A stretch of DNA of 31,797 bases from Mnemiopsis leidyi (Eukaryota > Ctenophora > Tentaculata > Lobata > Bolinopsidae): the NCBI GenBank assembly GCA_000226015.1, contig JH153967.1, positions 3,615 to 35,411 on the forward strand, written 5' to 3'. A program made the position numbers and the translations under genes. Of this stretch, positions 1-11,800 are shown piece after piece. The notes beneath the pieces are model-generated. The model saw only the letters and a program-made list of their open reading frames with translations. It did no database searches and was not told the DNA's origin. Every line of letters begins with the position of its first letter. Position 1 is the stretch's first letter.

Positions 1-1980
1 ATCTTCTCCAACGTGCGAGATAACTTACCTGCTGCGCAGCTCTGTTTCGACATATTGCTCTGTGTGAGCGAGGACAACTACGCAAATGCGTTCATGCACG
101 ATGAGAATCAAGTGTTTCCTGTCTTCATATTCAGAACTGTGAGTTTTTCCCGACATGACTTCATTGCAGCACTTCCTTTTTTGTGGCTTTGCTTGTCTTT
201 TCCAGTGAATTTTCCATGAAGGAATTCTTGTACAACTCGGCATTGACCTTTATGGTAAAATCTCTGTGATTAACTGATTAAATTTCTGACTGCTCTTAAG
301 TTTACAATACTGCTTAAGATTATAATAAGGCTTGTATGACAAATGAAACAGTCGATAATCGACTATTCAAGTTGCTGAGGGTTCAGTAGCGGTTAATCAA
401 AATTCTTACCTGACTGTCTTTCCCGTTACAAGTTGTAGTTATAAGTGAAATTTTAATTTTTGCCCAGAAATTGCGACACAGAAAGGACAATAGAAAAGAG
501 CTGACAGCCATGTCCCTAGCATATACTCTGCTTGACCTTACTTCAGAGTTTCTCATGACTAATCTTACCAAGAATTTCCCTTTCGAGTTATACAGGTGAA
601 ATGTTGAGGAATTTAAATGTTGTATTATGTTTATATTTTAGTCTTTAGTGTATATTGTATAATATGTTGTAATTGCTTAAAAGAAATAGGTCCATATATC
701 GAAAAAACGTTAACTTGCAAAATAATTCATATTCTTTATAATCCAAAGTTCGCATCATGAGCCGTCGCGGTTTAATATAACGATATAAATTCCAAACATT
801 AACATTTTACAGCAAGTGTTATCGAGTGATACACCGAATACTTTGTTACCAAAAGAAGTGCCGTGTGAGACTCAACTACCCCTGGCCAACTCTGTGGAAC
901 TCAATTATCTCCGCTGTCAAGTGGTCCAATTCTTTAAGACTTGACGATCCCGAAATTATCAGTAATTACATCCAGGTTAGTTTCCTTAATTTTGGGTGGG
1001 ATTTCAATAATACTGCAAATGTTTTAGATAAGTCAATTGTTTTAGATAAGTCTCACATAACTTTAATTTTACGGAAACAAACGTCGTATTTTGTATTTGC
1101 CATAATTCGTGGAATGTAAGTTGTGGAATGTAATTTGCGGAATATAAGTTGTGGAATGTAAGTTGTTAAACGTTATCAGGTGGGCAGGATATTCAACATG
1201 TTTGTAATGTACGGAGACACTTTCCTGCCAAACCCTGGATCATATGATGAACTGTACTATGAGCTTCTAAGACAACATGGTGTTTTTGATTCTCTGAACG
1301 AGACTGGCCTCAAATATCTTGAAAAAGGTAACTATCTTGCGACTTGCGAATTACTGTCAATGATCAACTTGAACTTTTTAAAGGTAAAACCCATGTTAAA
1401 TCATTAATCTGTTACGACTTTAAAATTACAGTTGTCAAGAGTTGCTAATCTGCACATACATCTAAAAACGATAAATCAGGAAATACACACAAAGAATCCT
1501 GCAAGGAGCTGCTATCTAATTTACACAATGTCCGCGCTATCGTTAACCACTTTTCACCTAAAATAGAAGCTTGGTCCACTGCCAACAAGATATCCACCCC
1601 GACCCCCGAGGAGGTAATTAACACGTGACATAATACGTGAAATAACACGTGACATAAAACGTGAAATAACACGTGACATTCTAATGACATGATACGTCAT
1701 TTCACCATCAAATATACTTGGTGTCTATAAAAAATTTTCAATCATATTTACCTGACATTTCAAATTTATATAATACCGTCAGGTTATGGATATAGTACGG
1801 TCTAATTACGACACTCTATAACCCTGACATTTCAAATGTATATAATACCGCCAGGTTATGGATATAGTACGGTCTAATTACGACACTCTAACCCTTAAGC
1901 TTCAAGACGGCCTGGACCACTTTGAGCGATACAGCGAAATTCCGAGGGAACAGCAATTCTTCACTAATCTGGTATTTTAA
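1..1980 (+). CDS. ARMH3: ARMH3 (C10orf76) orthologue, 3' part, six exons
   Basis: Armadillo-like helical protein; the human protein acts at the Golgi with PI4KB and GBF1. The gene enters from the left edge. Exons by reading frame and phase: 1-138, 468-595, 813-975, 1180-1327, 1480-1613, 1855-1971. All junctions are GT-AG and all phases match. Conserved stretches include [15 protein letters not shown] (exon 3), YGDTFLP then SYDELYYE (exon 4), [14 protein letters not shown] (exon 5) and [16 protein letters not shown] (exon 6). These align with remembered human ARMH3 almost without gaps. Exon 4 stops at the GTAACT donor at 1328; reading on past it loses the homology. Human ARMH3 has about 30 more residues after the last exon. 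Here reading through the donor gives NLVF and a stop at 1978-1980; I found no exon for the missing tail, so the exact C-terminus is uncertain. Confidence 0.88.
1618..1700. repeat. Minisatellite in an ARMH3 intron
   Basis: Degenerate tandem copies built on ACACGTGACATAA and AACGTGAAAT alternate through this stretch, between exon 5 (ends 1613) and the duplicated acceptor region. No function is evident. Confidence 0.7.
1751..1894 (+). repeat. 72-bp tandem duplication over an ARMH3 splice acceptor
   Basis: Two copies, 1751-1822 and 1823-1894, start CCTGACATTTCAAAT and differ at only a few bases. Each carries a polypyrimidine-poor acceptor (GTCAG at 1778-1782; GCCAG at 1850-1854) followed by the first codons of ARMH3 exon 6. 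The upstream copy reads [12 protein letters not shown] and then TAA at 1819-1821. The downstream copy continues into the full exon. Only the downstream acceptor gives a functional protein. Confidence 0.9.
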
Positions 1981-2240
1981 CTGATTGCAATTATCCTCAG
2001 TTTGTCTTATTTTACCTTTGAATTTACGGATTATTTTTTGCCAACTTTGCCGTGCTGCTTTAAAGTTGATACAACTTTGTACCTACTCTGTATAAAACTA
2101 GCAACTACTGTTACAACCGATGAAACTTCTACCTAATAGGTGAGGAAGATTTGTAAAGATCAGCGGGAGACAACCACGGTTCAAATCGACACATCTACTT
2201 ACCACAAGTTTACTACAATAAGTAACATAGGACAAAACTG

Positions 2241-2310
2241 AGATGGTCTAATCACTAATGTGAGATGGTCTAATGTGAGATGGTCTAATGTGAGATGGTC
2301 TAATGTGAGT
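2241..2310. repeat. 15-bp tandem repeat
   Basis: About four copies of GTGAGATGGTCTAAT in the spacer between ARMH3 and THOC5. The rest of 1981-2880 is AT-rich. It holds a possible ARMH3 poly(A) signal (AATAAA, 2500-2505) and no coding homology that I recognise. Confidence 0.85.
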
Positions 2311-2499
2311 GATGTTCTCTAGTAAACAAAGACAAAGTTTGTCTCCTTATTTTATCAGGACCTCCTTTATTTTTGCTTTTTGATATCGATAAGTTATTAT
2401 GTGATGGTGATTAATTCGGGTGAATTTCACAAGAAAACCAGTAAAAGGGAACGTATTTTTGAAGTTGGACCATGAAATTATACAATTTTGAATGACATC

Positions 2500-2505
2500 A
2501 ATAAA
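2500..2505 (+). terminator. Possible ARMH3 poly(A) signal
   Basis: AATAAA lies about 520 bp after the proposed ARMH3 stop codon, in AT-rich sequence and before the first THOC5 exon. The motif is common in such sequence, so the call is weak. Confidence 0.35.
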
Positions 2506-2887
2506 AATTAAATGTTGAGTACAGGTTTTGACAAAGTTTTGTACCGTTTATTAACAATATATGTTACAATAATATATGCATGAATCTCACAAATATCTCA
2601 AGTTTATAGCATGAAACTAAACTATTTATAACTGCGCAAAATTGTAACGCAAGTTTGTTTATGTATAATTTAGAGTTTAAATGTTCGTTTGACTGGTTGA
2701 GATGTATGAAAATTCCGTGTTAATTTATCCTTCGGTTGTTTTTATTACCTGATGTTGCTATGAAGTCATGTCAATGATAAATATAATAACAACTCTAATT
2801 CATTACTTCCCATTCTTGAATGCTATTTATTTCTATATGCTCCTTTTTAACATTATGACTTTTGTTACCTTTCTATATTTTTAGAAG

Positions 2888-5800
2888 ATGGTTGACGCGT
2901 GCTTGCAATACAAGAGCACATGTACCTTGCTTCACGATTATTTGAACAAGCTGCAAGACCAAGGAATCCCACCATTCGAGGTATTGTCAGAGTTTGTTTG
3001 TTTGTCTGCCTGTGTTCACCTGATCCAGACTTTTAATAAATGTTTTGCAAGATACCACACACCACGTCACACATATCATAAATTCCAGATGATTTAGGAA
3101 TGTATAAACATTTTTTGCACATTCAAACTTTAAGAAATACAACTGCAAAGCTCAGCAACAGTGTAAACGAGTTAGAGACAAATTCTTCTTCACTTTTCGG
3201 ATTTAAAAACAACATACATATTTATTCTTGATATTTTGTTGGACCATTCAGCCCGGTGTATATATTTCTCTTGCAGCAACAAAACGCATAACTCCAACCA
3301 GAACTTCTACATGTTGGAGTGGCTCAAGTGGGAACTGGAACAACGCAAATTGTCACTCTTTGGCGTATTTTATTGCATGGACGATTTACAGTTGTGGTCA
3401 AGAGTGCCGAGAGGAGAAATTTTCGCTGTCCAAAGTATGGTATTGACCATTGATCATGACACTGGCTTAGGCCAATTGGTTCGTTTTCAAAAAATAAGGG
3501 GTCTAATAATATATGAATCAAGGAAGAACTGGGGAGTTGAGAAAATAACTAATAAAATGTTACGACAAATAAATACCTATCGGCTTTTTGCCGTGCATTG
3601 GCTTCAATTGAAAAAAAGAAATGGTTGCAAATGAATTACTAAAATTTTCAGTCTCTCAACCTCTAATATGTCTAAAGGTCTTTTAGACTACAATCTCCCG
3701 ACCTAGTGTATAGCCAGGTTGTGGGAACGTTTCAGCAGTTTGAGACACGTAGATCGCGTAGTTCCCATAAACTGGACCAGTCTTGAGATGTGCTCCACGT
3801 CCGTGGTCGGTACCCTGGACTATCATTTCTTTGCATTCCGGATAGGGACAATCCTGGATATTGGAAATGTCGTGTGGCCAAGCGTCGTTATATATGGTGT
3901 TGGTTAAGGGGTTACACGCAAAGTCATTTCCAAGTCCGTGCGTGTTGTCATCGTTCTTATCAGCTTCAGAGAGATTTCCACCAGTCAGAGCAATCCTGCA
4001 GCCGTTGTTACTGTATGCCCAGTTGAATGCTAGGTCACCGCCCACTGAGAATATCGGATCATCTTCCAAGTTTTCGGCGTCATCAGCTACAGATTCTTGG
4101 ATTGGACCACCGAAAGTAACGATTTGTCTGCCAGGATTCATTCTGGGAAGTCCAAACCTAGAAACAAACAAAGAGTCATCACAAGAAATAATATACATCA
4201 GCATTTCCTTCCGGTTAAATCGTCTGTCTGCTAATCAAAAGGTTAGCAGTTCGATTCCCAGCTGCGGCACCGGCCATGGGGTGAGCATCGTTGATGCTCA
4301 GCTAAGGATTCCGTTGGATCTATGCAGCTCCACGGTCCACTCAGCCAAATGCTCGAGAAATCGGGTGTGAGGTTTAAACTTTAAATGAGCAGCTGCCTAC
4401 TGCAGCGAAGTCTCGGGCGATGAAAGTATGGTACACACTACCTTCACTGTCACTGGCGTGTATGTATCATTGTACATTCGGCCTCCTGTAATTGGCCGTT
4501 ACTCTTGTGTAACATGTGGCTGTTGGAGTGTCCGAATAAATATAAGTATAATATAAAATAGCCAACAATCTTTCAACAAAACCATCGCATTCTTGCATTT
4601 TCCAGTTATGGCCAATGGTCAAAAAGTTTGACCAATGCCACTGGTCAAACTTTTTTATTAATCCTACGCTTACCTTATACTTAGTGATTCCCCCAACACT
4701 TTAAACTTGAAAACTTTAACTGCGTCCACCACACCTTGTTGGTGCCTCACAATAGCAATGTAACTCGCTGGTAACCCCCAAACATATGCACTCAGGTAAT
4801 CTTTCGTCAAGGCCTCCTTGGTACTTCCGATGTCATTGCCAGTTGCCCAACCTTTAATGGGTGAATAGAATTCGTTATGAAGATACAAACTACCAATGCC
4901 AATTAATTGGTTGCTCTATTTATGGCATTTAATGATGGATTATAAAATCTATTGAATTTCATAAAATACTTTAATGCAACTAACACGAGACAGAAATATC
5001 AAACTATCGTACCGACGGTATATCCAAAAGTATGCCCATCTGCGGGGTTGATGTTCATGCCAAGATACCAGTTTCCTTTAGATGCAATGTCTTCCATCTT
5101 ATCTTCAATGGACTCCATCTTCTGTTGAAGCTCCTTTTGTCCTGAACTAAGCTTCTCTTGTCCATCAGTAAGTACTAAGTAGTTGCTGTTGTTGCTTGAG
5201 CTCCTCTTGTCCTGAACTAAGCTTCTCTTGTCCATCAGTAAGTTGTTGTTGTTGTTGCTCGAGCTCCTTTTGTCCTGAACTAAGCTCCTCTTGTCCATCA
5301 GTAAGTTGTTGTTGTTGTTGCTCGAGCTCCTTTTGTCCTGAACTAAGCTCCTCTTGTCCATCAGTAAGTAGTTGTTGTTGTTCCTCGAGTTTTTGTAACC
5401 TGTCTTTTATTTCGACCACATGCTTCCATGAGATTTTATTTTGACGTTGCGCAAAGCTGCATACCACAAAAGTTAGAAAAATGAAGATCTTCATAGTGGA
5501 AAAGAACCTAATGATGGGATTTAGGGTTAGCCGTTTAGTCGTCAGATGTAGACCAATTTTTTATGAATTTGTTTGTCCAGCCCTTGACACCAGTTCAGAA
5601 AGTATTATTCAAGGCCTTGCCCCAGGGCTCATGTCCCTTTTGCGTTCAGCTCATGTCATATAGCTGAATTAGTATAGAGCTGAGAGGAGAGAGAGGGAAG
5701 AGGGAGTCTGATATATACACTATAATTCAACTTTCATCAGAAGAGCCGGCCACTGGCCCACTGCCCTTGGAAATTTTATGCTTGATACCGGTATCACACA

Positions 5801-8800
5801 CAAATTATTTACATAAAGTTCGTTTAGATTGTTTGCAAACAAGTTATTTATCTAGTGGAGAGGGGAAGAGTGAAGGGAGAAGGGTTGAGGGGAGGGAATC
5901 TCTGGAGAAATGTGTGGATGGTGTGCGGTAGTGGGGGTTGAAGGGAGGCCGGTGGAAGGACAGCGGAGGAGAGGGAGGAAGACCAAGAATAATTGAGATA
6001 GAACAAGAAAGGTGGAGGAAGAACTGGAAGGGAGGACAATGGAGGGGGAGCGAGGAGCGAAGCGGAATTGTTGATAGAGGCAGGCGTAAGAACAACAGGA
6101 GGCCAGAGGGAGGGGGAGAAACGAGAAGGGTTGAGAAAGGCGGGTGAAGGGAGGGTAGAAGTGGGGTAAAGATGGAGAACAGATTATGCAAAAGGGGAGG
6201 GAGGGCGGAGGAGAAAAAAGAGGAGAGACGGTTAAGAAAGGAGGATATGGAGGTAGGAGGTAGAAATAAACGGCTGAATGACGGGGTTCCTTACTCCCTG
6301 CTAGTATACATAATTATAAATTTAGAGAGAGCATAGAGGAGAGCGATGAGAGGCGAGTAAAAATATGAGAGAATAGAGAAATGATAAATTAAAGAGAGGT
6401 AAGTGAAAGAAAGATAGACGAAAGTTAAAAGGGGAGAATAGAGAAACTAAAATAGGGATAGAAGGCAGTAGAAAGAGATTATATATAGATAGACAAGAAT
6501 GAAATCGACGCAAGCAATTTTAGGTTTCGAGAGAATGTATGATTGTACTAACTGATTGTTCTTTAGTAACATATAACCTAAAGGGTGATAATCGACCACT
6601 TCGGACTTCACGTGCTCACACATTTGAGCCCCGGCGAATTTGGAAGAATTAATTAAAGCTCATCCCCCACGATGAAAAATCAATCCCTCGATTGTTATGA
6701 TGCATTGGAAAAATTTCCATGGAAGAAAAATACTTTTTCTTCAATAATGACAGGCAAACTCAAAGTAAGCTGTAACATTAATTGTTAAAGATTATGAAGA
6801 AATATGACATTATCATTATATAATATTGAATTTGCAGAAAGGCGTCCAATCTAGTTGCACATTATTAAAGTATAAACTGAGAGTCAGAGAGTCCTAATTC
6901 TTACAGCAGAATCACAGAGACGAGGATTACAATTCCTCCTACCTGTAGCGCCGCATCAGATAATGCAAATTATGTCTATGGCCAATAATGCGCTGCGTTT
7001 CCTTTATCAATAATAGCCAGAGCCACACTAAACGCAGTCTGTTTATAAAATCGCATCTTCCAACAAAAAGCCTTTCTGAATTTCTTGGTAAACAAGTTAA
7101 TATAATCATATTCCTAGAACAACGGAGGTCGCAGAGTAAGATTGTGCCGGCTGTAGTCATCCCATAACAAATACTAGATTGGGCGATACAGGGAAAGTTA
7201 ACTCGCTTACTTGGTGTTTCTCCCTGTCAAGTTGGATCTTGTAATTGTCAAGAAACTTTGCATGGCCCCCTTTAGATTCTAGGACTCTTGTCCGAAGCGG
7301 ACTGTTGTCCGAAACCAGAAATTCGGTTTTCGGACAAGAGTCCACTTCGGACAACAGTCCATTTGGCGGACTCTCGTCCGAACACAAATTGCATGAGTTC
7401 TTGTTAAGACATGTAACACACATTTAGCCTCGACGTCCATTAGAGGCCATCTGAACCGGACGCTTGTCCGAATGAGGATGCGAGCCGTTAAATTCAAGAG
7501 ATCCTCAGATTCGCCGGGTAGGAAAGCAAATTTGAGCATGTACAAAGTGTACAAATGCTGCTCTTTTGTTCTTTTAGCTGCCACACCATTGCAAGCCACA
7601 AAACTTAGAAAAATTAAGATCTTCATCTTTATGAAAACTGTAAAAACTTGAATAATCGAATTTGAAATAAGCCGTTTTATAAATAGTTAATTCGGCGGTT
7701 GAAATGGCCATGATTAACCAGATACCATGAGGCAAATAGTATAATGATTAGGCGGTCTCAAGTTGTCTTGCTCTAGATGTTATCACAGTTATTTGGGGGT
7801 AGAGAAATTCTCTAGAAAAAGTTGTTTAGCCCCGCTTTTATTGAGAAAAGTTTTGTCAGTCTGTCATCAAAATGGAATGAGGTCAAACAGCTGTTGTTTC
7901 TTAAAGTTATCATTTCTGGACGAAGATGTATGAAATGGCCTCACGAAAAGTTTTTAGCCCTCATTGGACCTGAAATATTTTGTCACTCTTCTAAGAAAGA
8001 GTATACCGAATTTATAAAGTGGCAATGTGGCTTAATCACAATGGTGTTGAATGAGGCGATATTCACATCTTGACTTATCAAAAGAAGATGACACTGTTCT
8101 CGATAGGAGTGCCATCTGGAAAGGGCTGAAAATTTCTCCAGGCTAAAAGCTCTTTTCAGTACAACTGAGCTTTATTGTTTTCGATCCTCACACAAGTTTA
8201 GTGAATTTATTTTTTGTCAAACTCTCATACTCCACAATGAAGGAGTGATCAACTCCTTATCCATCCTGGTTAACAGTGCAGCAGCGAAGGGTTCAGCTCT
8301 CCAAGCAAAGTAATAATATAACCGTGCTAAGAAAAATCGGGAAAAAGTTTTGAATTGAGTGACTTGCAAATCATTACCATCTGGATGTTTTTCCTCATCT
8401 GCAAAAATGTAGAACTGGAAAATGTCGAGTTGGTCTCGACCACAACCGCTTGTTTGCGGTTGATTGTGATATCAACGTTTTCGCAGGTAGAGGACGAGGG
8501 AGTGAAAATGTAGAGCGTCGCGTTGGTGACAAAACTCAACTTTGCGGGCGAAATCCTTGTTGAATTGATTTGGTTTTCTCCTTAGGTCTGAGATCAGGCC
8601 TAACCTTGTCCTGAGGTTAATATCTTTTGGGTCTGATATGTGCCTGACTAACTCGATTTTCCAATCTTCTACCAGGATGCGTACAAGCCAAGAGAGGTGG
8701 GAAAAGTCCAAGGTGGAGCTAGAGAAAGAAATAACCCAGCTGAAGGGCTATCTTGCATCTTTGCCGCCACAGTTGGAGGAGATGTTATCTACCACTACCC

Positions 8801-11800
8801 AGGTATTGCTTTATTACTTTTGTTATTCAAAATTCTTCTGTTATAGAAAACGGTTTTCTAGGGTAAGTGTCAAAAATTTTGAGAACTTTTACGTCTTAAA
8901 ATGTATTTTATCTTTCTTTGTTTTTAGAGGTCCGTCTACGTCAAATGAACCATGTGAGAGTATTTGACCACCAAAAAACTAATGCAGGTTCAAGAGTATC
9001 TCGGGACAAAGCTGGTACACAGAAAAACCCAAGCAGAAATGGCATCTTGGCTACCTCCTACCCTTTACAACATTTACAGCCAGGTAACGCTCAAACCTTG
9101 AATAGATTTATCAGTTTCTGTTATTTTTCTATTTTCATCATTGATCAAATCGAATTAAATTATGTTACCGCCAAATTTAACGCATTTCTGAATTATGCAA
9201 AAACTAAAGGATGTCTAAACTAGGAATTTGCACAATCTAAGAGTGTCCATTAAAATTAGGGGAATTCCTTAACACTTAAAGGATACCCTAAAAATTTAGC
9301 TACCCTTTCCCATAAACTCAAGCTTGTTGTTCCACAATCTATATCAGCATCAAGAAGTAGAAGTTTTAGCTTTATTGGTCCTAAAATCTTCAACAATCTC
9401 CCCACATCACTCACATCATCAGATACTGTTGATATTTTTAAGAGAAATCTGAAAACGTATTTGTTTCAATTGCATGAACAAGAGTTAGATAAACTATTAT
9501 TTTAGTTTTCGCGGAGGGTATGATTGTTTTCCACTGTGATCCCCTTAATGGACTTTTCCACTTAACTTAGACCACTCTTAGTTAGTGTTTTACACCGCTG
9601 AGTATAAATTTTTTAAACTTCAAAGCAGTGTTATAAATTGCAAAATTATTATTATTATAGTGGATCTCAAATAGAGGTCTCGATGGCTAGGGAAGCCCCA
9701 TGCCATCGGTGGTTAATCCCCCGATCCGAAGTCAGCTGACCCTAGGGAAAGGGGGATGGAAAAGATATAAAACAGAAAATGTAAATAAATATTATTATTA
9801 TTATTATAATATAAATGCTTGTAGAATGAAAGAAAAGCTACGGGGAGGTAACACTTCCCTTAAAACCAAGGGATTCCTTTTAGTTGTGCATACAACTAAA
9901 TAGTTTTACTGATAAAATGTATTTCCAGGTTACTGGTTACACGGAGTATCTATAAAGTTAGGAACTACAGTTACTATCAATTCCTTTTAGTTGTGCATAC
10001 AACTAAATAGTTTTACTGATAAAATGTATTTCCAGGTAACTGGTTACACGGAGTATCTAAAGTTAGGAACTACAGTTACTATCAATGGAGATCTGGAGAT
10101 CGCTAAAAACTTCTCTTATAACGTAGATAGGTTTGTAATCAATCAGAAAATTTGTAATATTGAAGAATAATCAGGAAACATTAAGTATTGAATTGTCCTT
10201 TGCTCTAGAAAGTAACTTGAGCGCTTTAATTTCCTCTTTTAAAGCCTTATTCTCTTTCAACAATTTCTCCAATTTTTCTTCTTTTGTATAGCGAATTTGG
10301 TACGCCGTTCCATTTACAAGTCTTGCAACCCGCCACAATCTTGCCACAATAATGAATTCCGCGGCTGTCGTTGGTGTTGCATGTATACTATGAATGATGT
10401 CTAAAATAAATGATACAACAATCACTAAGGTATCGACGATTTCGTAGCATTTGAAGAATCTTTTGCGGTAAACCAAGATTTTTGTCAAAATTTCAAGCAT
10501 GAACAATGAAATGACTACGAGATTACAAATTTGGAGATTCCTGATGAACTGAACCCTCTTACTATCATCCTTCTGTACAATAACATCCAGCGAACAAGTT
10601 AGCTCAACGGCCACAATGCTCATGTCTATTGTTACCAGGGCAACTATCAATACATGAAACACGTGACTTTCAAATATTCTCTCAAGATTGACACACGAAA
10701 CCGACCAATCGGTTCTCGTTCGACTGCCTGTTACGGTGTCGTCCGAGGTTTTCCTTTGTTGAATTTCTTCTGAGTAAATGCTTTGTCTGTCTTCCATTGC
10801 AAAGTCAGGAGATCTTGGTATTGCCATAATAATGTCACCCTGGAAAAGGTAGAATTTCGAGACGCCAATAAACCATATAACTTGCTCTAGCAAATGTTAT
10901 TCCAAATGCTATGTCGCTAAGTTCAAATGTAACTTTCAAATTCAATGATATGTAACGTCTCGGGCCTAATGAAAATATCGGGTGGGTACAGCAAAATATA
11001 GTATTCCGCTCAAAACGAAACATATATACGATCTGATAATATAAGTTCCGTCTTGCAGACAGTTAACTAAAACCTTAAATCGGCTTACCGCTCCTTCAGA
11101 AAATTTGTCGATGAAAAAAAATGGTCCTCAGCAATCTTGAGGAGGATTCAGAAATTCTTTTTCACATGATTTTGTTTCTCTCCCCGACATAAAGTCAGTT
11201 TTCCGATGTCTTCCCTAGAGTTCTTTCGTGTGAAACTTTGACATTATTTCATTATTTTCTGGTTAAGTTTCATCATTTTCCAGTGAAGTTGATGAAGTTA
11301 TAGAGATAGAGACCAAGCATTCAAAACGGCGAAGTGCGGTCAATGATCCTGGAAAAAAGAAGGTTTTCAGGGCTCATCCTCTCACTGTTGAGGTTAGTTG
11401 CTTGGTTTATAATGGCTTAGCAACGGTTTTTGCGTAAATTGCTATCCATAACATGTTTTAACTTTTAATACTGATTGTATAGCTCAGGGATTAACTCGGA
11501 TCCCTTTATCGGGACCGGTAGAAGTGCCTGGACCGGGATTTAACCGGAAGCAGGAATGTAACCGGCTAGCTACAGTCACTGCTTCCCCCAGGTGGTAGTG
11601 CCCTGTGACGAGGGTGTCCACGCAAAAGTTCTCTTCACTTATCTGACAAAACTGAGAGTGGTCACTGTCTCCATCTCTCTGATGATCACTACTGGGAGTC
11701 CCTGGAGGGACAAGTTTTCTGTTGGAACGTTAGTCTTAACTTAGTTAGGAGAGAAGGTTCCTTCTTCGTTACTTTTCTTGATCTTCATGTTTCATGTGTT

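Noticed and set aside
1384..1440. Donor at 1384 for ARMH3 exon 4 (longer open reading)
   Set aside because: The longer reading loses homology after LKYLEK, and the phase fails with the next exon. The GTAACT at 1328 gives a gap-free match and the correct phase.
1618..1700. CRISPR-like array
   Set aside because: The repeats are contiguous, without unique spacers, and the region is an intron of an animal gene.
4239..4262. Functional tRNA gene
   Set aside because: Only the B box and part of the T-arm region are tRNA-like. The acceptor stem does not pair, and a long unrelated body follows, as in a SINE.
3861..4370. 169-codon open frame on + strand
   Set aside because: It is a shadow of the secreted-protein exon on the - strand plus the SINE, with no similarity of its own.
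5844..6191. 115-codon Pro/Leu-rich open frame on - strand
   Set aside because: It is a product of the purine-biased tract: low complexity and no start or splice context.
7822..8073. 83-codon open frame on + strand in the THOC5 intron
   Set aside because: It lacks a proper ATG at its start, has no recognised motif, and has no splice pairing with THOC5 phases.
9929..9970. Upstream copy of THOC5 exon 5 as the true exon
   Set aside because: It contains TAA after eight codons because of two extra bases. The downstream copy is intact and in phase.
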